From Bin80 sp965220365 (GTDB taxonomy: Bacteria; Bacteroidota; Rhodothermia; Rhodothermales; Bin80), in the NCBI GenBank assembly GCA_965220365.1, contig OZ244823.1, forward strand, positions 1,798,001 to 1,862,000: a stretch of DNA of 64,000 bases, given 5' to 3'. Shown here piece after piece: positions 36,005-44,612 of this stretch (position 1 is its first letter; every line of letters starts with the position of its first letter). The position numbers and the translations under genes are program-made. The notes below the pieces were generated by a model. It did no database searches and was not told the origin of the DNA. It saw only the letters and a list, made by a program, of their open reading frames with translations.

Positions 36005-36842
36005 GAAATAAGAAACGGAAGGTAATGATACCTCAAATTGTACGAATTAGCCGAATTCATGGCATAAATCCCTTACGTCGTTTAGAATCAACCACACGCT
36101 CGTTGCAACCATATTGAGTCATTTGAGAAGGCAATCAGGCTAGAGAATCAATCGCAGAACAGACACAGTGCCACAGAGGACTTGATCGTAGTCAAAGATG
36201 ATGAAACGTCAAAACGATCCAGCCCCTTACAGGTTGAGCAATAGTTTCCAAACAAATGTAGTAGATATGACATGAACCCCAGCCATAAGGTCAGGCAGTA
36301 CTCAAGGGGCAATTTAGGGGAATTTTCTAGGATAATGGAGATCCTTACAACTTAGTGTCTAGCTTGGATGGTGTTATGGATATTTTCTTTTAGTCACTCA
36401 CGAATTGAAGGTATCACTAATGCAGGGCAAATATAGTGAAACCTGAATTTCGACTGTAATACGGCTGCAGGGTTGTTTTCAATAGCGTATGTTTGGTTTT
36501 GTAAGCTTGTACTTTTCCGGCTATTGTCAGCCCCCGATAACACGGGCTTATGATCCCAGTGGAATTCCATTTTCCGAATCAAGCATGGATGCCTTGTTTG
36601 GGGCACAACTTCTGGTAGTTGAGGTTTTGGCTCCCTGAAAGGTCTCTGCCTGGAGCCATCAATCTGCCTTTTTCTCTCTGAGTTCTAGTATCGTATAGAT
36701 ATTATTCTTGATCTGGTTCAGGGACAGTATAGCAAAACACGGTTGCTGGAGGGGTTGGTTCTGCTGCGATTAATTCGGTTTGCTTAGTTTTATCTGAGAA
36801 ATTCAGATCAATCGTGCAGGGAATGGGTCCGGTATTGTTTGT
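36005..36842. other. Large intergenic region upstream of lacI and the SGNH gene
   Basis: About 840 bp between divergent genes. It contains GTACGAATT at 36040-36048 and a TACAATTTG-like sequence on the minus strand near there. I see no RNA gene and no convincing protein gene; a 70-codon minus-strand frame at 36394-36606 has no recognisable features. Confidence 0.4.
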
Positions 36843-36848
36843 TTGAAC

Positions 36849-38552
36849 ATGCGAACGGTTGTATTCAAGGTTTTGGCAATACTATTACCACTGGTATTTC
36901 TGGTAGTAGCGGAGGGAGTCGTTCGCCTTTTCGGGACGGATTCTTTTCTCATTTCTGCCCCGGGAGAACCAGAGTATCAGACCGTAAATCCTGCCTATGC
37001 GAGTCGTTATTTTCGAGGATTCGTCCCTCAGGTTGCCTATAATCCTTTTTTGAAGCAGAAGCCCGACTCCATTCTTCGGGTTGTGGCTTTAGGCGGATCG
37101 TCTACTGCCGGCTATCCATATCCGTTTTATTCTGGGTTTCCAGAGAGAGTTGCAGCAAGGTTACGTTCAATTGAGCCAACCCGTCAGATAGAAATGATTA
37201 ATCTTGGGATGACTGCACTCAGCAGTCATGTCCTCCGAGATATCACCCCTCATGTGCTCCAGATAAAGCCAGATATCGTCTTGATCTATGCAGGGCACAA
37301 TGAATACTACGGGGCCTATGGAGCCGGCGGCCCAAATCGGAGCAGAATACTTACGCGTACCCTTTTCTGGTTCAAGAAAAGTGTCCTGTTCCGAAGATTT
37401 GAGCGGATTATTGCACCCCCTAGCCAGTCGAACCGGACGATGATGGCGCAGTCCACAACGGATGTCTCCATTACCCGGGACGGTCCGGTATACGATGCCG
37501 GGATAGAGAACTTTGAAAAAAATTTGGCAGCAATTCTTCGGTCACTGGATCGAGCAGGGATCCAGACCTATGTCGGTACACTGGTCTCAAATCTTCGCGG
37601 CCAGCCACCTCTGGGAGCCAGCTCAACTGCCAGCGAGGCGTGGGAGCGTGGTCGGGAGAATTGGGCGCTTGGGGATACGGCTGCAGCGATGGACGCTTTT
37701 GTCGAGGCCAAGGAATACGATCCCATTCGATTCCGAGCTCCAGAAGCGATGAATCAGGTGATTCATCGTCTGGCCCTGGATCACGGCGCAATTCCAGTGG
37801 ATACGGAGTCACTCTTTGCGCCTCAGATCACCGACTCTCTGTTCACCGATCATCTTCATCCGACCGCATTTGGGTATAATCTGATCGCGAAGGCTTTCAC
37901 CCGTGCCATGGAGGAGAATGTGAACGACCAGAGCATGGATTTGGGTGCCCCAGATCCATCCCCATTAGATGCTGCGTATGCCAGATTACTGATTGCCAGA
38001 CTCCGTTTGGGTTTTCCGTTCAGAGAAGAGCTCACAGAAGAAGAAGAGTTGCGCCAGTTTAATCAGATCTTAGAGATCCATCGGGAATCGGGAAGCACTG
38101 CAGATTCATTGGCAACGCTGACCGTTACTCTCCAACTCCCTATCTATGAAGCACTTCTGGAAGCCAGAACGGATAACCTTGCAACTTTGGATACGGCTCA
38201 GGCACTCGCCCATACGCGCTCACTACTATACTGGCAGCCCTTTAATAAACGCTTGCACGCACAGGCGGCAGAACTTACTTCGAGACAATCAAGCAACTTG
38301 GCTGGAGAAGTGATGCAACTGGTGGTTGCGAGACAGCCATCTGAGATCAATCTGAATATACTGGCAGCGTTACGGCTGCGGCAGGGAGCATTCAGGGTTT
38401 CGGGAATCTTGTTGCGTCGGATTGAATCTTCTTACCCGGAATCGCCGGTGATGCTTTACAACATGGCCCGCTATCTGGTCCAGACGGGAGACACCTTAAA
38501 TGCAGAGATTTATTTCCGGAGGTATCAGAGAGCGGCGCAGTCCGGTCGTTGA
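36849..38552 (+). CDS. Membrane-anchored SGNH/GDSL hydrolase with C-terminal TPR-like region
   Basis: A 567-residue protein from ATG 36849. A single N-terminal membrane segment (VLAILLPLVFLVVAEGVVRL) anchors an SGNH esterase domain: block I VVALGGSSTAGYP (Ser), block II NLGMTALSS (Gly), block III YAGHNEYYG (Asn) and the catalytic Asp/His in TDHLHPTAFG. The ~180-residue helical C-terminus has TPR-like spacing. Such enzymes act on acyl groups of lipids or polysaccharides at the cell envelope; the substrate is unknown. The track-length frame would start at a TTG two codons earlier. Confidence 0.85.
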   Translation: MRTVVFKVLAILLPLVFLVVAEGVVRLFGTDSFLISAPGEPEYQTVNPAYASRYFRGFVPQVAYNPFLKQKPDSILRVVALGGSSTAGYPYPFYSGFPERVAARLRSIEPTRQIEMINLGMTALSSHVLRDITPHVLQIKPDIVLIYAGHNEYYGAYGAGGPNRSRILTRTLFWFKKSVLFRRFERIIAPPSQSNRTMMAQSTTDVSITRDGPVYDAGIENFEKNLAAILRSLDRAGIQTYVGTLVSNLRGQPPLGASSTASEAWERGRENWALGDTAAAMDAFVEAKEYDPIRFRAPEAMNQVIHRLALDHGAIPVDTESLFAPQITDSLFTDHLHPTAFGYNLIAKAFTRAMEENVNDQSMDLGAPDPSPLDAAYARLLIARLRLGFPFREELTEEEELRQFNQILEIHRESGSTADSLATLTVTLQLPIYEALLEARTDNLATLDTAQALAHTRSLLYWQPFNKRLHAQAAELTSRQSSNLAGEVMQLVVARQPSEINLNILAALRLRQGAFRVSGILLRRIESSYPESPVMLYNMARYLVQTGDTLNAEIYFRRYQRAAQSGR

Positions 38553-38616
38553 TCTATCTGAGGTTGATCATTTGACCGGTGTCCCGTTTTGCTTTCGCCT
38601 TCTGCGCTGATCGTTT

Positions 38617-39366
38617 CTACGATCGTAAGAGTTGGTCAATGACCTTTTGGCCACGTACAGGATAGGTGTCCGGCACATGATATCGCATAAAAGTGGTGAC
38701 TAGTTTATGAAGTTCTTTGCGCTGCGCAGCGGTGAGTTGTAGGCGTAAGATTATGTTAAAGTCAGCCCGGTGCAGAATCGCAAAGGCTCTCAGTACGCTT
38801 CTGGAAGCAAATAATGTGGACAAATCCTCTTTTGCTTCAGTTGTGATCGTACCGTTCTCGAGTAAAAGGTATCCTCCTGAATCGTCAATTTCCTCGACTG
38901 ACTCCCGACTGAAAGCAGGCGCAAAACCTAACAATTCCATCAACTGAAGCTGGAAATACAGTTTCAATAAAACGGCATCTACATCCGGGCTGTCCAAGGC
39001 GTTCAGGACTCGGACAAGAAGGTCGAAAATTTCGGGAGAATGTTGGCCCTCCTCGGTGAGTGACAGCACGAGCTCACAGATACACTGTCCAACGGCCAGT
39101 TTCTTTAAATCGCCGGTAATTCCCTTGTAGACCTTTACATGTGAGCAGTCTGACAGGATTTGGATGGATCGTGTGGGGCGGGTATAGATGACGGCCTGGA
39201 CATGTGAAAGTAGCTGAAGGGTTGCCCCAAAGCGGCTCTTGATTGACTGGGCTCCATGCGCAATGATCGTCAGTTTCCCAAGTGCCCTTGTATATAATGT
39301 GGCAAGCCGGGAAGTTTCCTTATAGGGGACCGATCGCAGCACAATGCCCTCAGTACGCATCAGCAT
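38617..39366 (-). CDS. recO: DNA repair protein RecO
   Basis: A 249-residue protein with the RecO N-terminal OB-fold (MRTEGIVLRSVPYKETSRLATLYTRALGKLTIIAHG), the characteristic linker (SRFGATLQLLSHVQAVIYTR) and the helical C-terminal domain (LYFQLQLMELLGFAPAFS). RecO loads RecA onto SSB-coated DNA with RecR and helps pair strands. The zinc-finger cysteines found in many RecO proteins are absent here, as in several Bacteroidota. It stands alone on the minus strand. Confidence 0.93.
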   Translation of the reverse strand: MLMRTEGIVLRSVPYKETSRLATLYTRALGKLTIIAHGAQSIKSRFGATLQLLSHVQAVIYTRPTRSIQILSDCSHVKVYKGITGDLKKLAVGQCICELVLSLTEEGQHSPEIFDLLVRVLNALDSPDVDAVLLKLYFQLQLMELLGFAPAFSRESVEEIDDSGGYLLLENGTITTEAKEDLSTLFASRSVLRAFAILHRADFNIILRLQLTAAQRKELHKLVTTFMRYHVPDTYPVRGQKVIDQLLRS

Positions 39367-39369
39367 GGC

Positions 39370-39754
39370 TATTCAGAAAGACTCATTTCTCTCAATGTAC
39401 ATACATACCAGAAGTTGTCCGTCATTCTGGATAGAGTTTGAATGACCGCGGCCATTCGGTCAGTCTGATCGCTATGCCAGCACAAAAGCGGCTGCTGGTT
39501 CGATACGTACTGCGTTGTCATCTCTGTAACACGCCAGGGATTTTACGATTTGGAACGGCCGTGAATGGCGGGGTTTTTCATTCGTCGGGAAAGCCCGGCT
39601 CTCTACGGCGCACGACAAAGTTACGCTGGAGCCACCGCACACGGGTCGGATCCAATCCCGTGGCTGCAGTAAAAAGTCAACGGATGAGCCACACATTGAG
39701 TGCAAACTCAGAAAGATCAGCGTCTCTGGAGATAACTTCAATCACTGCTGCAAA
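39370..39754. other. Intergenic region with open frames on both strands
   Basis: No gene is called. The minus strand has an 89-codon frame (39472-39741) and the plus strand a 108-codon frame over the same bases. Another minus frame reads TGLDPTRVRWLQRNFVVRRREP before a stop, natural-looking but short. A 6-bp stem CACGGG/CCCGTG is present within it. It may hold a decayed gene or an unrecognised RNA. Confidence 0.35.
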
Positions 39755-40690
39755 TCAGAAATAATATTTCATTCCAAAGCTCAGCACCACAGCGGAGAAA
39801 TCGTCAGAACTCATCACTCCATGGACGGGTTCGCTCCCGTCTCTACGTAGATTCGGGACATGGCTTCGCAGTGGGTCCCAGACAATTGTTCCACTGAATT
39901 CCTGTGACAACAGCAAGCGGGCCCGCAGGTCAAACGCGATACGTTCATGGACAAAATATTCCGCGCCAGCAATCGCTTGGAACGCAAGTAGAGTCTTTTC
40001 CATTGTAACGTGTCCACTGCTGGCTACACCTGCTAGGTTCCGAGCAATCTCCTCAGCATTGGGCTGGTCCCGTCCAGTACGAATATCCTCAGGGTTTGGG
40101 CTTCTTGACCAGACACTGCCGTAGTCAACCTTGGTGTCTCCGAATCCAATCCCCACTCCCAAGTAAGGCAAAATGGGGCCGTCAAACATACTCAGATCAA
40201 AATGCACGTTTGCAAAGAGCCCGAGCGTTGACACCGTTCCCAGCCACTCCTCGGCGATAAGGAGCTCATTGTTGAGCTTGTCCAAATTCACACCCTGTGC
40301 GGAGACGACAGGAGATCTTTCTCCATAGTTACTGATCCGTACGATATACTCCAGTTCTGCACGAAGAAGGGAAGAGAAACGATATCCTATAAAAGCACTG
40401 CCAAAAGCCCCCCAAGTGGCATCAAATGGTGCAGACCAACTGTCGCCTTCCCCACGATTAGGGACAGTGCATTCAGGCAATACGGCATACAACGGATTAA
40501 TGAATTCATCACAGACACTGCTGCGGTCATTACTATCCCCCATCACGCTGACATTGGGAGACCAGGATGGTCCGACAGAGCCGCCAATATAAAATTTCGC
40601 AGTCTGTTGCGCCGATGAAGTTGCAGTCAGCAGGAGGGAGATTACGGAGAAGAAAGTTCCCCAATACACGATTCTTTTTCCGTAATACAT
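39755..40690 (-). CDS. Outer-membrane beta-barrel protein
   Basis: A 311-residue protein from Met 40690 with signal MYYGKRIVYWGTFFSVISLLL ending in SSAQ. The mature part starts KFYIGGSVGPSW and alternates hydrophobic and polar residues in strand-like runs, ending FGMKYYF with a C-terminal Phe, as in outer-membrane barrels. Barrel type resembles the OmpA/OprF-like and 'outer membrane beta-barrel' families of 8-12 strands. No ligand can be inferred. The longest frame begins 71 codons earlier but lacks a signal there. Confidence 0.75.
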   Translation of the reverse strand: MYYGKRIVYWGTFFSVISLLLTATSSAQQTAKFYIGGSVGPSWSPNVSVMGDSNDRSSVCDEFINPLYAVLPECTVPNRGEGDSWSAPFDATWGAFGSAFIGYRFSSLLRAELEYIVRISNYGERSPVVSAQGVNLDKLNNELLIAEEWLGTVSTLGLFANVHFDLSMFDGPILPYLGVGIGFGDTKVDYGSVWSRSPNPEDIRTGRDQPNAEEIARNLAGVASSGHVTMEKTLLAFQAIAGAEYFVHERIAFDLRARLLLSQEFSGTIVWDPLRSHVPNLRRDGSEPVHGVMSSDDFSAVVLSFGMKYYF

Positions 40691-40935
40691 AGAATCCTCA
40701 AAAAAATGGTTATAGACATATAATACAACGGAGGACCCTAATGATTTGTGCCCTTGGAAAGTACTGTTTGAAGGTGGAGCTGTGGTAGGATTTTTCTGAA
40801 GCCCAGGCATCTTAAGGCGATGTATTCCTGGATGTTTGGCAGACGATGGCCTGTAACTTGAGTACGAGTCGGAGGTTATATGTGTAGTTGCAAAACGGGC
40901 CAATAACTGGATATTCTTGAATGAACCTCAGTCAA

Positions 40936-40951
40936 GTGAAATATTTTTCAC
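40936..40951. promoter_or_regulatory. Inverted repeat upstream of hyuA
   Basis: GTGAAA-TATT-TTTCAC, arms of 6 bp with a 4-bp spacer, 60 bp before the hyuA start. It could be an operator. No regulator gene is adjacent. Confidence 0.35.
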
Positions 40952-41011
40952 CAGTTCACAACGATTGCAGTGGTACCTTTAGGTCATACCACGCTCTAGC
41001 TAGGCTGGATA

Positions 41012-43048
41012 ATGTATGCGAATGGTCAGCGTATTGGAATTGACGTAGGCGGGACCTTTACAGATTTTGTCGTGCTAGATGCACACGGACTTACGGTCCA
41101 CAAGGTATCAACGACTCCCGACGATCAAAGTCAGGCAATTCTACGAGGTATGGAAGTACTTCAAGTAGACTCCAAGGCACCAGTCATGCATGGTACAACC
41201 ATTGCAACGAATGCGCTTCTGGAGCAGCGTGGAGCTCGAACGGTACTCATTACGACGCAGGGGTTTGCAGATGTACTGGCAATCGGCCGACAGAATCGTC
41301 CTCAATTATATGAGTTTTCGCAGCCAGCAGCGTCCCCATTAATTCCTGAATCATTACGCTTTGAAGTAGACGAGCGGATTGACCATAATGGTGAGATCCA
41401 GAAGGCACTGGATGTTTCTGCACTTCGCGAGCTATTGCAGGTTCTCAAACAAAAACATGTGGAAAGCGTGGCGGTAGTTCTGCTTTTTTCCTTCCTGAAT
41501 AATGTCCATGAACGCTCGATTGCGGCCCTGTTGAAAAAAGAACTCCCAGGGGTTCCGTTCTCGCTCAGCGTCGATCTTTTGCCAGAATATCGGGAGTACG
41601 AGCGAACATCAACCACGGTGGTGAATGCATATGTCCGTCCTTTGGTGATGCGTTACTTAACACACCTTGGACGTGTGCTTGAAGGTAGGACTCTGAGAGT
41701 GATGCAGTCCAGCGGCGGAACATTGGATGCCGAACAGGCGACATTACAGCCGGCCCGGCTAGTCTTGAGTGGACCCGCAGGAGGTGTGGTTGGAGCATTT
41801 ACTTTGGCGAAGTATGCATTGGGGACCGCCGGACCACAAATCATGACGCTGGATATGGGGGGCACTAGTACAGACGTAGCACTATGTCCTGGCAGAATTC
41901 CACAAACAACTGAAAGTGTTGTTTGTGAGGTTCCGCTCCGGTTACCCACCACACAAATTCATACTGTAGGGGCAGGTGGGGGAAGTCTGGCTCGTGTAGA
42001 TGCGGGCGGTATACTGCGTGTAGGTCCACAAAGTGCGGGGGCCGTACCAGGTCCGGTTTGTTATGGACAGGGAGGCAAGATCCCCACGGTCACAGATGCC
42101 AACCTCGTGCTTGGACGGCTGATACCATCCCAGTTTCTTGGTGGAAAATCTTCACACGTACTGGACATCAAGTTGGCACGTAAGGCGATTGCAGGACTGG
42201 GATCGCCTCTTGGGCTTTCTGTAGAAGAAACCGCACTGGGGATTCTAAGGGTTGCAAATGCAACCATGGAACGGGCATTGCGACGTGTTTCGGTGGAATG
42301 CGGGTATGATCCGCGATCATATGTACTGGTCCCGTACGGAGGAGCCGGGCCATTGCATGCGTGCGCGATTGCGCGTTCGTTGGGAGTCCAGAAAATCCTG
42401 GTTCCACGCCATCCCGGTGTTCTCAGTGCATTTGGGCTTCTGATGGCAGATATTACCAGCGATGCGTCACAGGCATTTCTGCTTCCGTTAGAAGAACTTT
42501 CCGCAAACCCCAAACGATTGGAGGCTATCGTTGATCAATTGGAATCTGTCGTCCTATCCCGATTGGATTCGGAGGCAACACAGTTGGATTGTAGCCTTGA
42601 TTTACGTTATACCGGTCAGAGCTATGAACTCACCGTTCCTTTGAGTTTACCCGCTACTTCAAAGAGCATTAGTGAAGCAGGGGAGGTGTTTCACGCTGCG
42701 CATCATGCGCGGTATGGATATTCTACGCCGGGGCTGCCCGTTGAATCGGTCGCGGTACGACTGCAGGCCAGTATAGCCCAATCGCAAAAAATTCCACCCC
42801 CAGATGGAAACGCAATGGATTGCCCCTTCAACCTAGCAGATTTCCCGCGTACTCCCGTCTATTTTACAGCGGATGAGCCATTGGAAGTCCCTCTTTTAAG
42901 CCGGGATCTCCTGCATGAAGGGTGCGGGTTTGAAGGGCCTGCTTTGGTTGTTCAATATGATTCCACGCTAGTGATTTCCTCTGATTGGAGCGTGATGGTT
43001 GACCGATCACAAAATCTCCATCTTAACTGGATCCGTCATGATGATTGA
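41012..43048 (+). CDS. hyuA: Hydantoinase/oxoprolinase A subunit (HyuA-like)
   Basis: A 678-residue protein beginning with the actin-like ATPase opening GIDVGGTFTDFVVLDAHG, followed by MHGTTIATNALLEQRGARTVLITTQGF and a second nucleotide motif MTLDMGGTSTDVAL. This is the HyuA/oxoprolinase A family, which in complex with HyuB uses ATP to open N-cyclic amides such as hydantoins, 5-oxoproline or N-methylhydantoin. The exact substrate is open. It overlaps hyuB by 11 bp (43038-43048), so the pair is coupled. Confidence 0.92.
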   Translation: MYANGQRIGIDVGGTFTDFVVLDAHGLTVHKVSTTPDDQSQAILRGMEVLQVDSKAPVMHGTTIATNALLEQRGARTVLITTQGFADVLAIGRQNRPQLYEFSQPAASPLIPESLRFEVDERIDHNGEIQKALDVSALRELLQVLKQKHVESVAVVLLFSFLNNVHERSIAALLKKELPGVPFSLSVDLLPEYREYERTSTTVVNAYVRPLVMRYLTHLGRVLEGRTLRVMQSSGGTLDAEQATLQPARLVLSGPAGGVVGAFTLAKYALGTAGPQIMTLDMGGTSTDVALCPGRIPQTTESVVCEVPLRLPTTQIHTVGAGGGSLARVDAGGILRVGPQSAGAVPGPVCYGQGGKIPTVTDANLVLGRLIPSQFLGGKSSHVLDIKLARKAIAGLGSPLGLSVEETALGILRVANATMERALRRVSVECGYDPRSYVLVPYGGAGPLHACAIARSLGVQKILVPRHPGVLSAFGLLMADITSDASQAFLLPLEELSANPKRLEAIVDQLESVVLSRLDSEATQLDCSLDLRYTGQSYELTVPLSLPATSKSISEAGEVFHAAHHARYGYSTPGLPVESVAVRLQASIAQSQKIPPPDGNAMDCPFNLADFPRTPVYFTADEPLEVPLLSRDLLHEGCGFEGPALVVQYDSTLVISSDWSVMVDRSQNLHLNWIRHDD

Positions 43049-44612
43049 CCCAATTCTGACGGAAATCTATCGCCATCGATTCGTCGGTATCGCCGACGAA
43101 ATGGGGGTCACTCTGCAGCGCACCGGATACTCGCCCAACATTAAAGAGCGTCTGGATTATTCTTGTGCAGTCTTTGATGCAAAGGGAAACATGGTTGCCC
43201 AGGCAGCCCATATACCGGTTCATCTTGGAGCCATGCCTGCGAGTTGCGAAGCAGCGCTCAGGACTTTTGCTCAATGGAGTCCAGGAGATGTCGTAATTCT
43301 CAATGATCCGTTTGATGGGGGCAACCATTTGCCGGATATCACCATGATCTCGCCTGTTTTTGCGGGCGACGAGCCCATCTTCTTTGTTGCCAGCCGGGCC
43401 CATCATGCGGATGTTGGGGGGATGAGTCCGGGATCGCTTCCCTTGTCTACGGAGCTTTTTCAGGAAGGAATCATCATTCCGCCAATCAAGATCTACGAGG
43501 TGGGGAAATTAAATGAGAGTGTGCTTCGCGTAGTGCTTGCCAATGTACGCACTCCTGTAGAGAGGCGCGGAGATTTAGCGGCTCAGCGAGCCGCACATAC
43601 AGTTGGAGAGCAGCGCCTTCAGTCATTATTGGAAAAGTATGGACAAGCGGAGGTCTGTACGTACAGCTCCCATCTACAGCACTACAGTGAGAGTTTGGTG
43701 CGGGCTGCAATTCAAACCTGGCCTGATGGAACCTATAAATTTGAGGATAAGCTGGAATTGCCGGATGGTCAGGATGCATCTATCAGCGCCTCGGTTCGAA
43801 TTCTTGGTAGTGAGGTGACGTTTGATTTTGCGGGCACGGATCCAACATTGGATGCACCATTAAATACCGTATTGGCCGTCACTGCATCAGCGTGCTACTA
43901 TGTCGTATTGTGCCTTCTCAGGGAAGATGTGCCAGTGAATGCGGGTTGTTTTTTGCCGATCCATGTGACGGCTCCCAAGGATACGCTGGTCCATGCATCC
44001 AGACCAGCGCCAGTCGCAGGGGGCAATGTGGAAACATCTCAGCGAATCACTGATGTCGTTCTCGGGGCTTTGGCACAAGCTTTACCAGAGCAGATCCCTG
44101 CTGCAAGTCAGGGTACGATGAATAATGTGACAATCGGAGGGAGGCATTCAGATGGGACCACGTATGCCTACTATGAGACACTTGGTGGAGGGATGGGAGC
44201 AGCACCGGATGCGAATGGCTTGAGTGGTGTGCATGTGCACATGAGCAACACGCTGAACACTCCCGTTGAAGCATTGGAGATGCAATTCCCCTTTCGGATT
44301 AACGAGTACGCGCTCATCAAGGGCAGTGGAGGGGAGGGAAGATTTCGTGGCGGGGACGGAATCGTACGAGAGTACGAGCTTTTGGAGAAGGCAACGGTGA
44401 CCATGCTCAGCGAACGCCGTCGCCATGTTCCCTGGGGACTCCGCGGTGGTTTTCCGGGTCGGAAGGGGCAAAACATCCTCATCTCCGCGGACGGGCAGAC
44501 AACCAACCTGCCCGGTCAATTTACACGCAGGTTAGAGGCCGGAACTCGCCTTCGCATTGAAACGCCTGGCGGCGGAGGTCATTCCTCGGCCAGAAACTCG
44601 CGCAATACGTAG
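43038..44612 (+). CDS. hyuB: Hydantoinase/oxoprolinase B subunit (HyuB-like)
   Basis: A 524-residue protein from ATG 43038 (MMIDPILTEIYRHRFVGIADEMG); an upstream GTG at 42999 is less likely. Conserved parts include ITLQRTGYSPNIKERLDYSCA-like N-terminus, HIPVHLGAMPASCEAAL, LNDPFDGGNHLPDITM and FVASRAHHADVGGMSPGSLP, with Asp/His residues for metal binding. It forms the catalytic complex with HyuA. Its 3' end overlaps the acnA 3' end by 34 bp on the opposite strand (tail to tail). Confidence 0.92.
   Translation: MMIDPILTEIYRHRFVGIADEMGVTLQRTGYSPNIKERLDYSCAVFDAKGNMVAQAAHIPVHLGAMPASCEAALRTFAQWSPGDVVILNDPFDGGNHLPDITMISPVFAGDEPIFFVASRAHHADVGGMSPGSLPLSTELFQEGIIIPPIKIYEVGKLNESVLRVVLANVRTPVERRGDLAAQRAAHTVGEQRLQSLLEKYGQAEVCTYSSHLQHYSESLVRAAIQTWPDGTYKFEDKLELPDGQDASISASVRILGSEVTFDFAGTDPTLDAPLNTVLAVTASACYYVVLCLLREDVPVNAGCFLPIHVTAPKDTLVHASRPAPVAGGNVETSQRITDVVLGALAQALPEQIPAASQGTMNNVTIGGRHSDGTTYAYYETLGGGMGAAPDANGLSGVHVHMSNTLNTPVEALEMQFPFRINEYALIKGSGGEGRFRGGDGIVREYELLEKATVTMLSERRRHVPWGLRGGFPGRKGQNILISADGQTTNLPGQFTRRLEAGTRLRIETPGGGGHSSARNSRNT

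Noticed and set aside
36394..36606. 70-aa minus-strand frame in the lacI/SGNH gap
   Set aside because: No recognisable domain, signal or ribosome site.
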